A DNA stretch of 64,000 nt, from assembly GCA_004020875.1 (NCBI GenBank), contig SAPZ01000008.1, positions 217,222-281,221 of the forward strand, in the 5' to 3' direction. The translations under genes were made by a program, and so were the position numbers. The notes below the pieces were generated by a model. The model was not told the DNA's origin. It saw only the letters and a program-made list of their open reading frames with translations, and did not search any database. Shown here in pieces: positions 43,280 through 51,617 of this stretch; the first letter of the stretch is position 1; the number at the start of each line of letters is the position of its first letter. Origin of the DNA: Mesorhizobium sp. GTDB lineage: Bacteria; Pseudomonadota; Alphaproteobacteria; Rhizobiales; Rhizobiaceae.

Positions 43280-44422
43280 TCAGCTGGACGAGCCGGCCTT
43301 CTGCAAAGCCCTCACGCGGTCGGCAAGGCTGACGCCGCGCCCATTCTGCTGCCCCTCGCCCGCCAGCGCCTTGGCGATAGGGGAATTCGGCCCGTCGAGC
43401 TTCATCGTCAGATTGACGACCTCGGCCGCCAGTTCGTTCATCTGTTCGCGAAGGCCGGCGCCGGAGCGTGCGTCGCCTGCCGATTCCGGCATCGCTGTCC
43501 CCGAGGCGGCAAGATCGGTTTTCAGCCGCTTGTTCTCACGCGCCAGCGCCGTCAGCCTTGCCTCCAGCCGTTCCCGGTCGGCCTCGAGCTTGGCAATCGC
43601 CTTGTCGACATCGTCACTTTTTGTATCGGCGCCTGCAGAGAGCCGCGCCACGCCGTTTACGGCCGCGGCCTCCTTTGACCGTTCGCGCATCCGAGCGAGG
43701 TCCTTGTCGCGCCGGTCGAGCTTCTCCTCACGGTCGGCAAGTGTGGCGAGCAGCCGCTCCACCTTCTTCTCGAGCTCGGCCGTTTTCTTCTTCTCGACCT
43801 TCAACGCATCGCGCGCAGCCTTGCTTTCCGATGCGATTTCCTGGAAATGGCGGTCCGCCTCCTTGCGCTGGCCCTTGAGCAACGCGATGTCGCTGACGAG
43901 CTTTTCCAGTTCGGATTCGCGCGCAACCAGCTCGATCTGGCGGTTCGAGGACGAGAAGCTGGCGTCGTCATACATCTGCTCGAGCTTTTGCAGCTCCAGC
44001 GCGCGCTTCTCCAAAGCCCGCTCCGTCTGCGCGTGCTTTTCCGAGAGGCGGTGCAAATCCTCCTCGCGCTGCCTGAGTTCCGCATTTTTGGCCTGCAGAT
44101 CGGAGAGCGCCTGGTTCTTGTCCTTCTTTTCGGCCGCGAGCCCCTTCAAGGCCTCGTGCCCGCGAGCGATTTCCACCAACTGCTCGGCCACCTTCTCCTG
44201 AAGGTTCTTGACGGTTATCTCCAGCCGGCGCGTCGTCATTGCATATTCCGCCCGGACCCGGTCCTTGTCCGCCTGGATCTCAGCTTGCGTCAGCGGCAAC
44301 GAAGCCTCGAGGCGCCTGCGAGTCAGGACAACCGCCCGCCGCCAGACCGCCGGAGCGATCAGCGACACCAGGAAAACGGCGCAAAGGAAACCGAGCGCGA
44401 AGAACAGGACCGACTGGACCAA
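43280..44422 (-). CDS. Membrane-anchored coiled-coil protein
   Basis: A 380-residue protein with one N-terminal membrane helix (about 3-27, SVLFFALGFLCAVFLVSLIAPAV) and then a long coiled coil from about 40 to 310 rich in Glu, Lys, Arg, Leu and Ala (for example LEKLVSDIALLKGQRKEADR). The topology recalls rhizobial inner-membrane coiled-coil proteins with a cytoplasmic rod. The start must be TTG at 44422, since a TAG lies two codons upstream in frame and there is no ATG for some way. It is convergent with the methyltransferase gene. Function unknown. Confidence 0.75.
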   Translation of the reverse strand: MVQSVLFFALGFLCAVFLVSLIAPAVWRRAVVLTRRRLEASLPLTQAEIQADKDRVRAEYAMTTRRLEITVKNLQEKVAEQLVEIARGHEALKGLAAEKKDKNQALSDLQAKNAELRQREEDLHRLSEKHAQTERALEKRALELQKLEQMYDDASFSSSNRQIELVARESELEKLVSDIALLKGQRKEADRHFQEIASESKAARDALKVEKKKTAELEKKVERLLATLADREEKLDRRDKDLARMRERSKEAAAVNGVARLSAGADTKSDDVDKAIAKLEADRERLEARLTALARENKRLKTDLAASGTAMPESAGDARSGAGLREQMNELAAEVVNLTMKLDGPNSPIAKALAGEGQQNGRGVSLADRVRALQKAGSSS

Positions 44423-44489
44423 GGCGAGCTATCCACTTTACGGAGCGGCAATCGCTGGATTGTGCCACCTTGGCATGGCGGAATTTCAA

Positions 44490-44515
44490 CGCCGCGGCAA
44501 GAGCTTGCCGCGGCG
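44490..44515 (-). terminator. Strong hairpin after the DUF1134 gene
   Basis: CGCCGCGGCAAG and CTTGCCGCGGCG are perfect complements separated by two bases, 42 bases beyond the DUF1134 stop on the minus strand. No U-run follows; it may terminate with Rho or protect the 3' end. Confidence 0.5.
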
Positions 44516-44556
44516 TGATCAGCACGGTCCGAGCGATTGTAACGGGCAGAACTCGA

Positions 44557-45138
44557 TCAGAACGGGTTCCAGGTCGGCCTCTCGGTGAGCTTCAGATAGC
44601 CGAGATTGACGCCGAGGCGGGCGCCGACGCCGGTGCGGATCGGCACGATCAGCACGCGGTTGCTCTGCAGCACGTTGAAGCCCACGCCGGCTATGACATA
44701 GGCGGACCCGGCCACGCCGCCGAAGCGGTTGTAGAGGCTGCTGATGTCGTCGAGGTTGTAGACCAGCATCATCACCCGTGAGCCCTCGCCGCCGAAGTCC
44801 CAGCCGAGCGACGGTCCTTGCCAGAACACCTTATGGTCGCCGGCGTTCTTGGTGTAGAGCGTCCCCTCGCCGTAGGTCAGGCCGCCAATGAGGGCCCCGG
44901 ATCCCTCCTCGCCGAGCAGATAGCCGTTCGGAAGGCCGTAGGACGCGAATATCTTCTCAACGACGGTGGCCAGGCCACCGGATGTCTCGCCGAAGAATTT
45001 ATGACCGGAGTCGACGATTTCCTGAGCTGTGTACTGTTGGGCCCGCGATGCCGCGGTCGAAAGGACCAAAGCCCCCAGGAGTGTGATGGTCATGGTGAGG
45101 ACACGGACAAATGTCCGGTCGTAGTATCGGGAAAACAT
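44557..45138 (-). CDS. eipA: DUF1134 family periplasmic protein (EipA-like)
   Basis: A 193-residue exported protein with a signal peptide (about 1-33, TMTITLLGALVLSTAASRAQ) and the DUF1134 domain: YTAQEIVDSGHKFFGETSGGLATVV, then GEGTLYTKN, WQGPSLGWDFGGEGSRVMMLVYNL and a glycine-rich barrel end. In Brucella, the DUF1134 protein EipA supports envelope integrity and is under control of CtrA (from memory). The present gene lies near ctrA and chpT in this window. Its upstream region has one TTAA half-site (45253-45256). Confidence 0.82.
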   Translation of the reverse strand: MFSRYYDRTFVRVLTMTITLLGALVLSTAASRAQQYTAQEIVDSGHKFFGETSGGLATVVEKIFASYGLPNGYLLGEEGSGALIGGLTYGEGTLYTKNAGDHKVFWQGPSLGWDFGGEGSRVMMLVYNLDDISSLYNRFGGVAGSAYVIAGVGFNVLQSNRVLIVPIRTGVGARLGVNLGYLKLTERPTWNPF

Positions 45139-45477
45139 GCTTCCAATCTCCGTCAGGGAGCACTTTCGCCGACGCCTCGCACCCTTGCGGCTCTTGGCGG
45201 CCGCTCAGGGTGGCTATCACGGGCAAACTATGCCGTAATCCTTTTTCAACCATTAAGCTCTCACACGAAGATGGCGGTTCGAAGGCTGAGCTTTAGCCCC
45301 GACCGCCGGTTTTCCCCGTGTGAACACACCATTTTCGCGATCGGCGATTTTGGATTTGTTGCTGCACGCTCAGGCGCTGTGTATTCAGAAAGCGTTGGAA
45401 AGGCGCGTGATTCGTGTGGGCGGGCGCGAAAACGGTCGCTCGGCCATGAACAAGTGACTTAAGCAGGGATTTCACCG
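45139..45477. other. Gap between eipA-like and chpT genes
   Basis: These 339 bases between divergent genes hold no convincing coding frame. Visible signals are a TTAA half-site at 45253-45256 and a GATTC site near 45409. Promoters of both genes must lie here. Confidence 0.5.
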
Positions 45478-46107
45478 ATGGCCGAGCTCTTCACTCTTTC
45501 CGCGCCCGATCTCGCGGCGCTGCTTTGCAGCCGCGTCTGCCACGACATTATTTCGCCGGTCGGCGCAATCAACAACGGCCTGGAACTGCTCGACGAAGGC
45601 GGCGCCGACGAAGATGCCATGAAGCTCATTCGCCAGAGCGCCAAAAACGCCTCGGCGCGGCTGCAGTTTGCCCGCATCGCCTTCGGCGCCGCGGGTTCCG
45701 CGGGCATGATGATCGACACCGGTGATGCCGAGGCCGTGGCCATCGCCTTCCTGAAGAACGAAAAACCGGAACTAGTATGGAACGGCTCGCGCGCGCTGCT
45801 GCCCAAGAACAAGGTCAAGCTGCTGCTCAACCTCATTCTTGTCGCCCATGCGGCGATCCCACGCGGCGGCAAGCTGGTGATCACGCTGGAAAATCTTGAA
45901 ACCGAACCGCGCTTTTCGCTGTCCGCCAGTGGTCCGATGCTGCGCGTGCCGCCGAAATTTCTCGAACTGCATTCCGGCCATAAGCCTGAGGAGCCGATCG
46001 ATGCCCACTCGGTCCAGCCTTACTACACGCTGCTCCTGGCGCGCGAGGCCAACATGACGATCTCGATCCACGCCACTCCCGAAGAGATCGTGTTGACGGC
46101 TGCCTAA
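45478..46107 (+). CDS. chpT: Histidine phosphotransferase ChpT
   Basis: A 209-residue ChpT. The phosphorylated His22 is in SRVCHDIISPVGAINNGLELL, a helical hairpin for dimerisation, and the C-terminal part has a degenerate HATPase-like fold (FSLSASGPMLRVPPKFLEL ... AYYTLLLAREANMTI-type). In alphaproteobacteria ChpT passes phosphate from CckA to CtrA and CpdR. CtrA itself is encoded 650 bases away on the other strand, so cell-cycle signalling genes are clustered here. Length is normal for the family. Confidence 0.92.
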   Translation: MAELFTLSAPDLAALLCSRVCHDIISPVGAINNGLELLDEGGADEDAMKLIRQSAKNASARLQFARIAFGAAGSAGMMIDTGDAEAVAIAFLKNEKPELVWNGSRALLPKNKVKLLLNLILVAHAAIPRGGKLVITLENLETEPRFSLSASGPMLRVPPKFLELHSGHKPEEPIDAHSVQPYYTLLLAREANMTISIHATPEEIVLTAA

Positions 46108-46329
46108 GAAAATTAGAAGTATCTTTTATTGCTAATATTTGTGTTGGCAGTGCAGATCGAGCAATGCCGGCCCGATCCATGTAACAGCGTCGTGGCCAAC
46201 AACCGCCCGATGCCCCTCTTTGGAAAAACTTTACCTAACGGCTTTTCAGCTTCTTTACCAGATTGGCCTATGGTGCTCACCGGTTACCCGGAGGCTGCCG
46301 GTTCGGCAGATGGCAAAGAGGATCCGGAC

Positions 46330-46695
46330 ATGAAGCGCTGCCTGTTCGTCGACGATTCGAGCGTCATCAGGAAGGTCGCAAAACGTATTCTTGGCTCGGA
46401 CATGATTGTCGTCGAGGCGTCGACCGGGGTCGAGGCTACCGAAATCTGCGCGGACGACATGCCGGAAGTCATCGTCATCGACGGCGGGCTGGCCGACGTT
46501 CAGGCCGTGGACCTTATTCGCCGCATCCGCGCTATCGAAGCTCCCATCAAGCCGCAGATCCTGATCTCGCTGATCGAGGTCGATGCCGCGGCGATCATGC
46601 GCGCCAAGAGAGCCGGCGCCCAGGGTTATCTGCTGAAGCCCTTCAACCGTGCGCAACTGCTCGAGAGCTTCCGTTTCCTCAAAATAGCCGCCTGA
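46330..46695 (+). CDS. Single-domain response regulator
   Basis: A 121-residue receiver domain with no output domain. The acidic pocket is VDDSS (residues 7-11), the phospho-acceptor is Asp51 in VIVIDGG, and the conserved Lys is in GYLLKPFNR near the C terminus. It lies downstream of chpT on the same strand with a 222-base gap, and is convergent with ctrA. Such stand-alone receivers act through protein contacts. Whether it is phosphorylated by ChpT is an open and testable guess; it is not CpdR by sequence. Confidence 0.85.
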   Translation: MKRCLFVDDSSVIRKVAKRILGSDMIVVEASTGVEATEICADDMPEVIVIDGGLADVQAVDLIRRIRAIEAPIKPQILISLIEVDAAAIMRAKRAGAQGYLLKPFNRAQLLESFRFLKIAA

Positions 46696-46714
46696 TTCGC
46701 AGGGACCGGCTCCA

Positions 46715-46746
46715 AACAAAAAACCCGGCCTGGGCCGGGTTTTGTC
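46715..46746. terminator. Bidirectional intrinsic terminator between receiver gene and ctrA
   Basis: AACCCGGCC and GGCCGGGTT form a perfect stem with a 2-base centre, flanked by an A-run on the left and TTTTG on the right, so it terminates both convergent transcripts. Confidence 0.85.
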
Positions 46747-46764
46747 TTAAGGCGCTTTGATCGC

Positions 46765-47460
46765 TCAGGCGCTGACTCGGATATCTTCCGGTTCGCGCAG
46801 CACATAGCCGCGGCCCCACACCGTCTCGATGTAGTTCTGGCCGCCGGACGCCGCGTCCAGCTTCTTGCGCAGCTTGCAGATGAAGACGTCGATGATCTTC
46901 AGCTCCGGCTCGTCCATGCCGCCGTAAAGATGGTTGAGGAACATTTCCTTGGTGAGCGTGGTGCCCTTGCGCAGCGAGAGCAGTTCCAGCATCTGGTATT
47001 CCTTGCCAGTCAGGTGCACGCGCTGACCGCCGACCTCGACCGTCTTGGCGTCGAGATTGACCACCAGGTCGCCCGTGGTGATGACCGACTGGGCGTGGCC
47101 CTTGGAACGGCGCACGATGGCGTGGATACGGGCTACCAGTTCGTCCTTGTGGAAGGGCTTGGTCATGTAATCGTCGGCGCCGAAGCCGAGGCCGCGCACT
47201 TTGTCCTCGATGCCGGCCATGCCGGACAGGATCAGTATCGGCGTCTTGACCTTGGAGAGGCGCAGCGTGCGCAGGACTTCGTATCCCGACATGTCGGGAA
47301 GATTGAGATCCAGAAGGATGATGTCGTAATCGTAGAGCTTGCCGAGGTCGACACCCTCTTCGCCGAGATCGGTCGTATAGACGTTGAAGCTCTCCGATTT
47401 CAGCATCAATTCGATGCTCTGTGCGGTTGCACTGTCATCTTCAATCAGCAGAACACGCAT
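46765..47460 (-). CDS. ctrA: Cell-cycle response regulator CtrA
   Basis: A 231-residue OmpR-type response regulator: receiver domain (1-120) with Asp51 in [11 protein letters not shown], and a winged helix DNA-binding domain (about 125-228) with [20 protein letters not shown] and the recognition segment [17 protein letters not shown]. Near-complete identity of pattern to CtrA of rhizobia makes this certain. It controls cell division, motility and DNA replication timing and is phosphorylated via ChpT. The upstream region has TTAA half-sites and four GANTC methylation sites (see 47550-47759). SciP, its inhibitor, is encoded at 49868. Confidence 0.97.
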   Translation of the reverse strand: MRVLLIEDDSATAQSIELMLKSESFNVYTTDLGEEGVDLGKLYDYDIILLDLNLPDMSGYEVLRTLRLSKVKTPILILSGMAGIEDKVRGLGFGADDYMTKPFHKDELVARIHAIVRRSKGHAQSVITTGDLVVNLDAKTVEVGGQRVHLTGKEYQMLELLSLRKGTTLTKEMFLNHLYGGMDEPELKIIDVFICKLRKKLDAASGGQNYIETVWGRGYVLREPEDIRVSA

Positions 47461-47549
47461 TTCATTCCCCTTTTCTGCTGCCGGACCGTGTCACGACCCG
47501 TCCGGGACCCGGAGCAGTGATTGCCTGAACAGAAGGTGCCACCGACTGG

Positions 47550-47759
47550 TTAACAAATCCTAATTTCGTGTCGTCCACGATACCAGATTTTTTAACCCCT
47601 TTCTACACCCACTTGAATCTAATAACGAATCACACACGCAAACCGCTAATGCATCACATCAAAAAGTCAGCTTAAGTGACTCCAGAGACTCGCTGGCCCG
47701 GGCTTCCGCCGAGAGCCGGAATTTTTACCCGGCCTTAAGTCCTCGCCCGTATGATTAAC
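47550..47759. promoter_or_regulatory. Shared ctrA / fliJ-like control region with GANTC cluster
   Basis: Within the 449-base gap between divergent ctrA and the fliJ-like gene. GANTC (CcrM methylation) sites lie at 47615-47619, 47627-47631, 47678-47682 and 47687-47691. CtrA-type TTAA half-sites lie at 47550 (TTAAC), 47592 (TTAAC), 47672, 47735 and 47755 (TTAAC). In Caulobacter, hemimethylation of a GANTC site times ctrA P1, and CtrA binds its own promoter. Confidence 0.65.
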
Positions 47760-47909
47760 AATGCCCGTAAACGAATGGTTACCGCCGGCAAAAATCTTTA
47801 GGGCTTTGTTTCCTATAGCCCAGGGAAAGCCGGGGGAAACGGGCAGCGCTTGGGTCGCTCCGGGCGGACTGGACGGTATTGCAGGTGTGCGTTTGCGGAG
47901 TATCGAGTC

Positions 47910-48287
47910 ATGAAGTCACGTGAAAACCTCGTTCGGCTGAAGCAATTTCAGGTGAATGAGAAGCGGCGGCAGCTCTTGCAGCTGGACATGATGATCGCCG
48001 AGTTCGAACGCATGGCCGTCGAGCTGGAAGCGCAGATCATCGCCGAGGAGAAAAAAGCCGGCATCACCGACATCAACCATTTCGCCTATCCGACCTTCGC
48101 CAAGGCGGCCCGCCTTCGCCGCGACAACCTTAGAAATTCACAAAGCGACCTCGCCCATCAGCGAAGCACCGCCGAATCATTACTCGGCGAAGCTGAAGCG
48201 GAGCTGTCCAAGGCCGAGATGCTGGAATCGCGCGACAACAAGATCCGCGATGCCGAAATAGGCGGCCGCAGCGCCATGATCGGCTAA
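47910..48287 (+). CDS. fliJ: FliJ-like flagellar export chaperone
   Basis: A 125-residue, almost wholly helical protein: MKSRENLVRLKQFQVNEKRRQLLQLD, then coiled-coil segments ending with ESRDNKIRDAEIGG. Length and coiled-coil pattern match FliJ, the coiled-coil component of the flagellar type III export gate that works with FliI and FlhA. It is alone, not in a flagellar cluster here, and is divergent from ctrA, which fits the CtrA control of motility genes. The ATG at 47910 has a GGAG site at 10 bases. Confidence 0.75.
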   Translation: MKSRENLVRLKQFQVNEKRRQLLQLDMMIAEFERMAVELEAQIIAEEKKAGITDINHFAYPTFAKAARLRRDNLRNSQSDLAHQRSTAESLLGEAEAELSKAEMLESRDNKIRDAEIGGRSAMIG

Positions 48288-48389
48288 TCATAGTATATTC
48301 GCAGTCATTGCGGCAGACATGTAGAGCCTGAGGCATGCCGCCCGCAGCTTCAGCACCGCCAACCGGTCGAATCGACCTCGCCGCCTGCT

Positions 48390-48788
48390 TCAGGACACTG
48401 CGATTTCGTCCAGGTCAGCCGATGCCCTGGCTCGGGCTTCCTTGATTTCCGGCGCATGTTCTTCGGCCCATGAGCGTATCTGGCTGAGCAGCCCCGCCAG
48501 GTTCTGGCCAAGCTCCGTAAGCTCATACTCCACACGCGGCGGAATGACGGGAAACACCTCACGCCGCACAAGACCGTCTCGTTCAAGCACGCGCAGCGTC
48601 TGCGTCAGCATTTTAGGCGTGATGCCTTCCATCTTGCGCGCCAGCTCGCCATTGCGCAGCCGACCACGCCGCAGCGCGCAGACTGTAAGATAGACCCACT
48701 TGCTGGCCAGCATCTCGAGCACGGTGTGCGACGGGCAGGTGCGCCGGAACGCGTCGTAGCCGAGTGGTGAAACGTAATCACTATCCAT
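48390..48788 (-). CDS. HxlR-family transcriptional regulator
   Basis: A 132-residue protein of the HxlR family: CPSHTVLEMLASKWVYLTVCALRRG, then RNGELARKMEGITPKMLTQTLRVLERDGLVRREVFPVIPPRVEYELTELG, the classic winged helix with PPRVEYELT. It starts at 48788. It is divergent from a quinone-oxidoreductase-like gene whose promoter gap holds two direct repeats, so it most likely represses that gene and is relieved by an electrophile, as known HxlR proteins are. Confidence 0.9.
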   Translation of the reverse strand: MDSDYVSPLGYDAFRRTCPSHTVLEMLASKWVYLTVCALRRGRLRNGELARKMEGITPKMLTQTLRVLERDGLVRREVFPVIPPRVEYELTELGQNLAGLLSQIRSWAEEHAPEIKEARARASADLDEIAVS

Positions 48789-48790
48789 AA

Positions 48791-48819
48791 GGTGCGTATA
48801 TATCGAAAAGGTGCATACT
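48791..48819. promoter_or_regulatory. Direct repeats, candidate HxlR operator
   Basis: GGTGCGTATA (48791-48800) and GGTGCATACT (48810-48819) repeat with 19-base periodicity beside the HxlR start, in the gap to the divergent oxidoreductase gene. Confidence 0.45.
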
Positions 48820-48879
48820 CGACAATCGGTTATCGCTATCCAAATGATAGCGGCACATCCATTTGAACAGGAGGCGTCC

Positions 48880-49806
48880 ATGCGTGCCGTTATCCAGACT
48901 TCCATCGGCGGACCCGAGGTCCTTTTCGTTGCCGAGCAGCCCGACCCCTCTCCTGGGCCTGGCGAAGTGCTTGTCCGCGTCAAGGCCGCGGGCATCAACC
49001 CGGTCGACGGCGCCGTGCGCGGCGGTTTCTATCCGCTGCTCGGCGAGCCGCCGTTCATTCTCGGCTGGGATGTTTCAGGGACCGTCGAGGCGCTCGGCGC
49101 CGGCGTGACCGCCTTCAATGTCGGCGATGAGGTGTTCGGCATGCCGCGCTTTCCCAAGCAGGCTGGAGCCTATGCCGAGCTAGCCACGGCGCCGGCGGAC
49201 GAGATGGCTGCGAAGCCCGCCGCCATCGACCACGCGCATGCCGCGGCCTTGCCGCTCGCCGGCCTGACAGCCTGGCAGGGCCTCGTCCGCCACGGCGGCC
49301 TGAAGGCAGGACAACGCGCGCTGATCCATGCCGGTGCCGGTGGCGTCGGCCATCTGGCGGTGCAGATCGCTAAGGTACTTGGCGCTTATGTCATTGCCAC
49401 AGTCAGTCCAGACAAAACGGATTTCGTCCGCGCGCTCGGCGTCGACGAGGTGATCGACTACACCAGGGACGATTTCACCGGGAAAGCCGGCAATGTCGAT
49501 CTGGTTCTGGATCCGATAGGCGGCGACCATGCCGACCAATCTCTGGAAGTCCTGCGTGACGGCGGCGTTCTGGTCTCGCTGCTCAACGTCCACGATGCCA
49601 CGAGGGCGAAGGCCAGCGCCCACGATATCCGAGTCGAGCGCATGTCCGTGATGCCCGACCGCGATGGCCTGGTCGAGCTTGCCAGGCTGGTGGAGGCAAG
49701 CAAGCTCTCGCCCCATGTGGCAAAGACCTTCCCGCTCGACCAGGCGGGAGCAGCCCATGCTTTTCTGGCCACGCGGCCGATCGGCAAGGTTGTGCTGACG
49801 GCCTGA
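48880..49806 (+). CDS. Zinc-independent quinone oxidoreductase-like MDR protein
   Basis: A 308-residue medium-chain dehydrogenase/reductase. GINPVDGAVRGG and VLGWDVSGTVEALGAGVTAF are the N-terminal GroES-like part, LPLAGLTAWQGL follows, and the NADPH motif is GAGGVGHLAVQIAK (about 148-161). No zinc-ligand pattern is present, so it is of the quinone oxidoreductase/crotonyl reductase type. The start at 48880 has AGGAGG; a GTG at 48811 would add 23 residues without a good site. It is divergent from the HxlR regulator. Confidence 0.88.
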   Translation: MRAVIQTSIGGPEVLFVAEQPDPSPGPGEVLVRVKAAGINPVDGAVRGGFYPLLGEPPFILGWDVSGTVEALGAGVTAFNVGDEVFGMPRFPKQAGAYAELATAPADEMAAKPAAIDHAHAAALPLAGLTAWQGLVRHGGLKAGQRALIHAGAGGVGHLAVQIAKVLGAYVIATVSPDKTDFVRALGVDEVIDYTRDDFTGKAGNVDLVLDPIGGDHADQSLEVLRDGGVLVSLLNVHDATRAKASAHDIRVERMSVMPDRDGLVELARLVEASKLSPHVAKTFPLDQAGAAHAFLATRPIGKVVLTA

Positions 49807-49816
49807 GGCTTTACAG

Positions 49817-49854
49817 AAACGAAAAGGGCGCAGAACACCGCGCCCTTTTCGTTT
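49817..49854. terminator. Bidirectional intrinsic terminator
   Basis: AAACGAAAAGGGCGC and GCGCCCTTTTCGTTT are perfect 15-bp complements around an 8-base loop, between the oxidoreductase gene and sciP, which converge. Both flanks give A/T-rich stems. Confidence 0.9.
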
Positions 49855-49867
49855 ATGCCTGTCCAGC

Positions 49868-50143
49868 CTAGTGCCGGTATTGCTGGATGCGAGTGGTGCG
49901 CAACCCGGCAAGGCCGTATTCGTCGATCGATGCCTGCCAGGAGAGAAATTCTTCGGTGGTGAGCTTGTAGCGCTGGCAGGCTTCTTCAAGGCTGAGCAGG
50001 CCGCCGCGCACGGCTGCGACCACCTCCGCCTTGCGCCGGATAACCCAGCGCCGCGTGTTCGTCGGGGGCAGATCGGCGATGGTAAGAGGGCTGCCGTCGG
50101 GCCCAATAACATACTTGACTCTAGGTCTAACCAGATCGGTCAT
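49868..50143 (-). CDS. sciP: CtrA inhibitor SciP
   Basis: A 91-residue DUF1153 protein: KYVIGPDGSPLTIADLPPTN, RRKAEVVAAVRGGLLSLEEACQRYKLTTEEFLSWQ and GLRTTRIQQYRH are SciP hallmarks, with a helix-turn-helix-like centre. In Caulobacter SciP binds CtrA and prevents transcription activation in swarmer cells. Here it lies 2.4 kb from ctrA, on the same strand, separated by fliJ-like, HxlR and oxidoreductase genes. An AGAGAG site precedes the ATG. Confidence 0.92.
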   Translation of the reverse strand: MTDLVRPRVKYVIGPDGSPLTIADLPPTNTRRWVIRRKAEVVAAVRGGLLSLEEACQRYKLTTEEFLSWQASIDEYGLAGLRTTRIQQYRH

Positions 50144-50397
50144 CGTACTCTCTACTAAAAACTCAAAGACCCAATCCCCGCCACAGTACCGCCACAGCTT
50201 TAAAAATTGCCTAAGCGAACCCTAATCACTAGGTAAGGATCGTGAACGCCCGGTTAGGATATCGTTTAGAATTCGAAACATCGGCCTCCAGGCCCTGAAA
50301 TTGCCGGGAATCTCGTCCTGGGCCGCAAGCTGGCGCAGACGTGGCGCTTGACCTATATTCCGACCATTGGCATTGAGCGCCGCACAGTGAAAGCACC

Positions 50398-51588
50398 ATG
50401 AACAGCCTCGACCTCCCTCGCCGCCCAGAAGAAACCCGCGTCGTCGTCGCAATGTCGGGCGGTGTCGATTCGTCCGTGGTTGCGGGCATCCTGAAGCGCG
50501 AAGGCTATGACGTCGTCGGGGTGACGCTGCAGCTCTACGATCACGGCGCGGCCACCCATCGCTCCGGTTCGTGCTGCGCCGGCCAGGACATAGACGACGC
50601 CCGCCAGGTTTCCGAAACGCTCGGCATTCCGCACTATGTGCTCGACTATGAGGAGCGTTTCCGCAAAGCGGTTATCGATCCCTTTGCCGAGAGCTACGTC
50701 GCCGGCGAGACGCCGATCCCTTGCGTATCGTGCAATCAGACGGTCAAGTTCGCCGACCTCCTGGCCACGGCGCAGGATCTCGGCGCCGACGCTTTGGCCA
50801 CCGGCCATTACATCCGCTCGCGCGCCAATGGCCCGCATCGCGCGCTCTACCGGCCGGTCGATGCCGACCGCGACCAGAGCTATTTCCTGTTCGCCACCAC
50901 GCAGGCGCAGATCGATTATCTGCGCTTCCCGCTCGGCGGCCTATCGAAACCGCAGGTCCGCGCCATTGCCGAGGAGATGGGACTCACCGTCGCCGCCAAG
51001 CAGGACAGCCAGGACATCTGCTTCGTGCCGCAGGGCAAATATTCCGACATCATCGCCAAGCTGAAGCCCGCGGCCGCCAACCCAGGCGACATCGTCCATA
51101 TCGATGGCCGCGTGCTCGGTCGCCACGAAGGCATCCTGCGCTACACGATCGGCCAGCGCCGCGGCATCGGCATCGCCTCCGGCGAGCCGCTCTATGTCGT
51201 CCATCTGGATGCCGATCGCGCGCGCGTCATCGTCGGCCCGCGCGAAGCGTTGGAGACGCACAAGATTTATCTGCGCGCCATGAACTGGCTGGGCGACGGG
51301 CCGCTGTCGGACGTTCCGTCCGGCGGGATCGAGCTCTTCGCGAAAGTCCGCTCCACCAGGCCGCCGCGTCCGGCCGTGCTGCATCATCGCAACGGCGTGA
51401 CTTCGGTCGAACTGGCCGATGGCGAGTCCGGCATCGCGCCCGGGCAGGCCTGCGTGCTCTATTCCGACGACTGCAACGAGGCGCGGGTGCTCGGTGGCGG
51501 CTTTATCGAGCGCTCCGAGCGCGGAGCCGAGGCCGAGGCCATGCTGTCCAGGCTTGCGGCAAGGCCGGCGCAGATTCCCGCCGAGTGA
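50398..51588 (+). CDS. mnmA: tRNA 2-thiouridylase
   Basis: A 396-residue enzyme that thiolates the wobble uridine of tRNA-Lys, Glu and Gln using ATP and a persulfide relay. The PP-loop SGGVDSS is at residues 20-26 or so, the catalytic Cys pair lies in [12 protein letters not shown] (about 103-115) and in [11 protein letters not shown] (about 203), and the C-terminal beta-barrel contains the family [17 protein letters not shown]. Length is typical of alphaproteobacterial MnmA. It follows the sciP region by 254 bases with no clear promoter. Confidence 0.95.
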   Translation: MNSLDLPRRPEETRVVVAMSGGVDSSVVAGILKREGYDVVGVTLQLYDHGAATHRSGSCCAGQDIDDARQVSETLGIPHYVLDYEERFRKAVIDPFAESYVAGETPIPCVSCNQTVKFADLLATAQDLGADALATGHYIRSRANGPHRALYRPVDADRDQSYFLFATTQAQIDYLRFPLGGLSKPQVRAIAEEMGLTVAAKQDSQDICFVPQGKYSDIIAKLKPAAANPGDIVHIDGRVLGRHEGILRYTIGQRRGIGIASGEPLYVVHLDADRARVIVGPREALETHKIYLRAMNWLGDGPLSDVPSGGIELFAKVRSTRPPRPAVLHHRNGVTSVELADGESGIAPGQACVLYSDDCNEARVLGGGFIERSERGAEAEAMLSRLAARPAQIPAE

Positions 51589-51617
51589 TCATCGTATCTG
51601 TCAGCTGTCGTGTCCGT

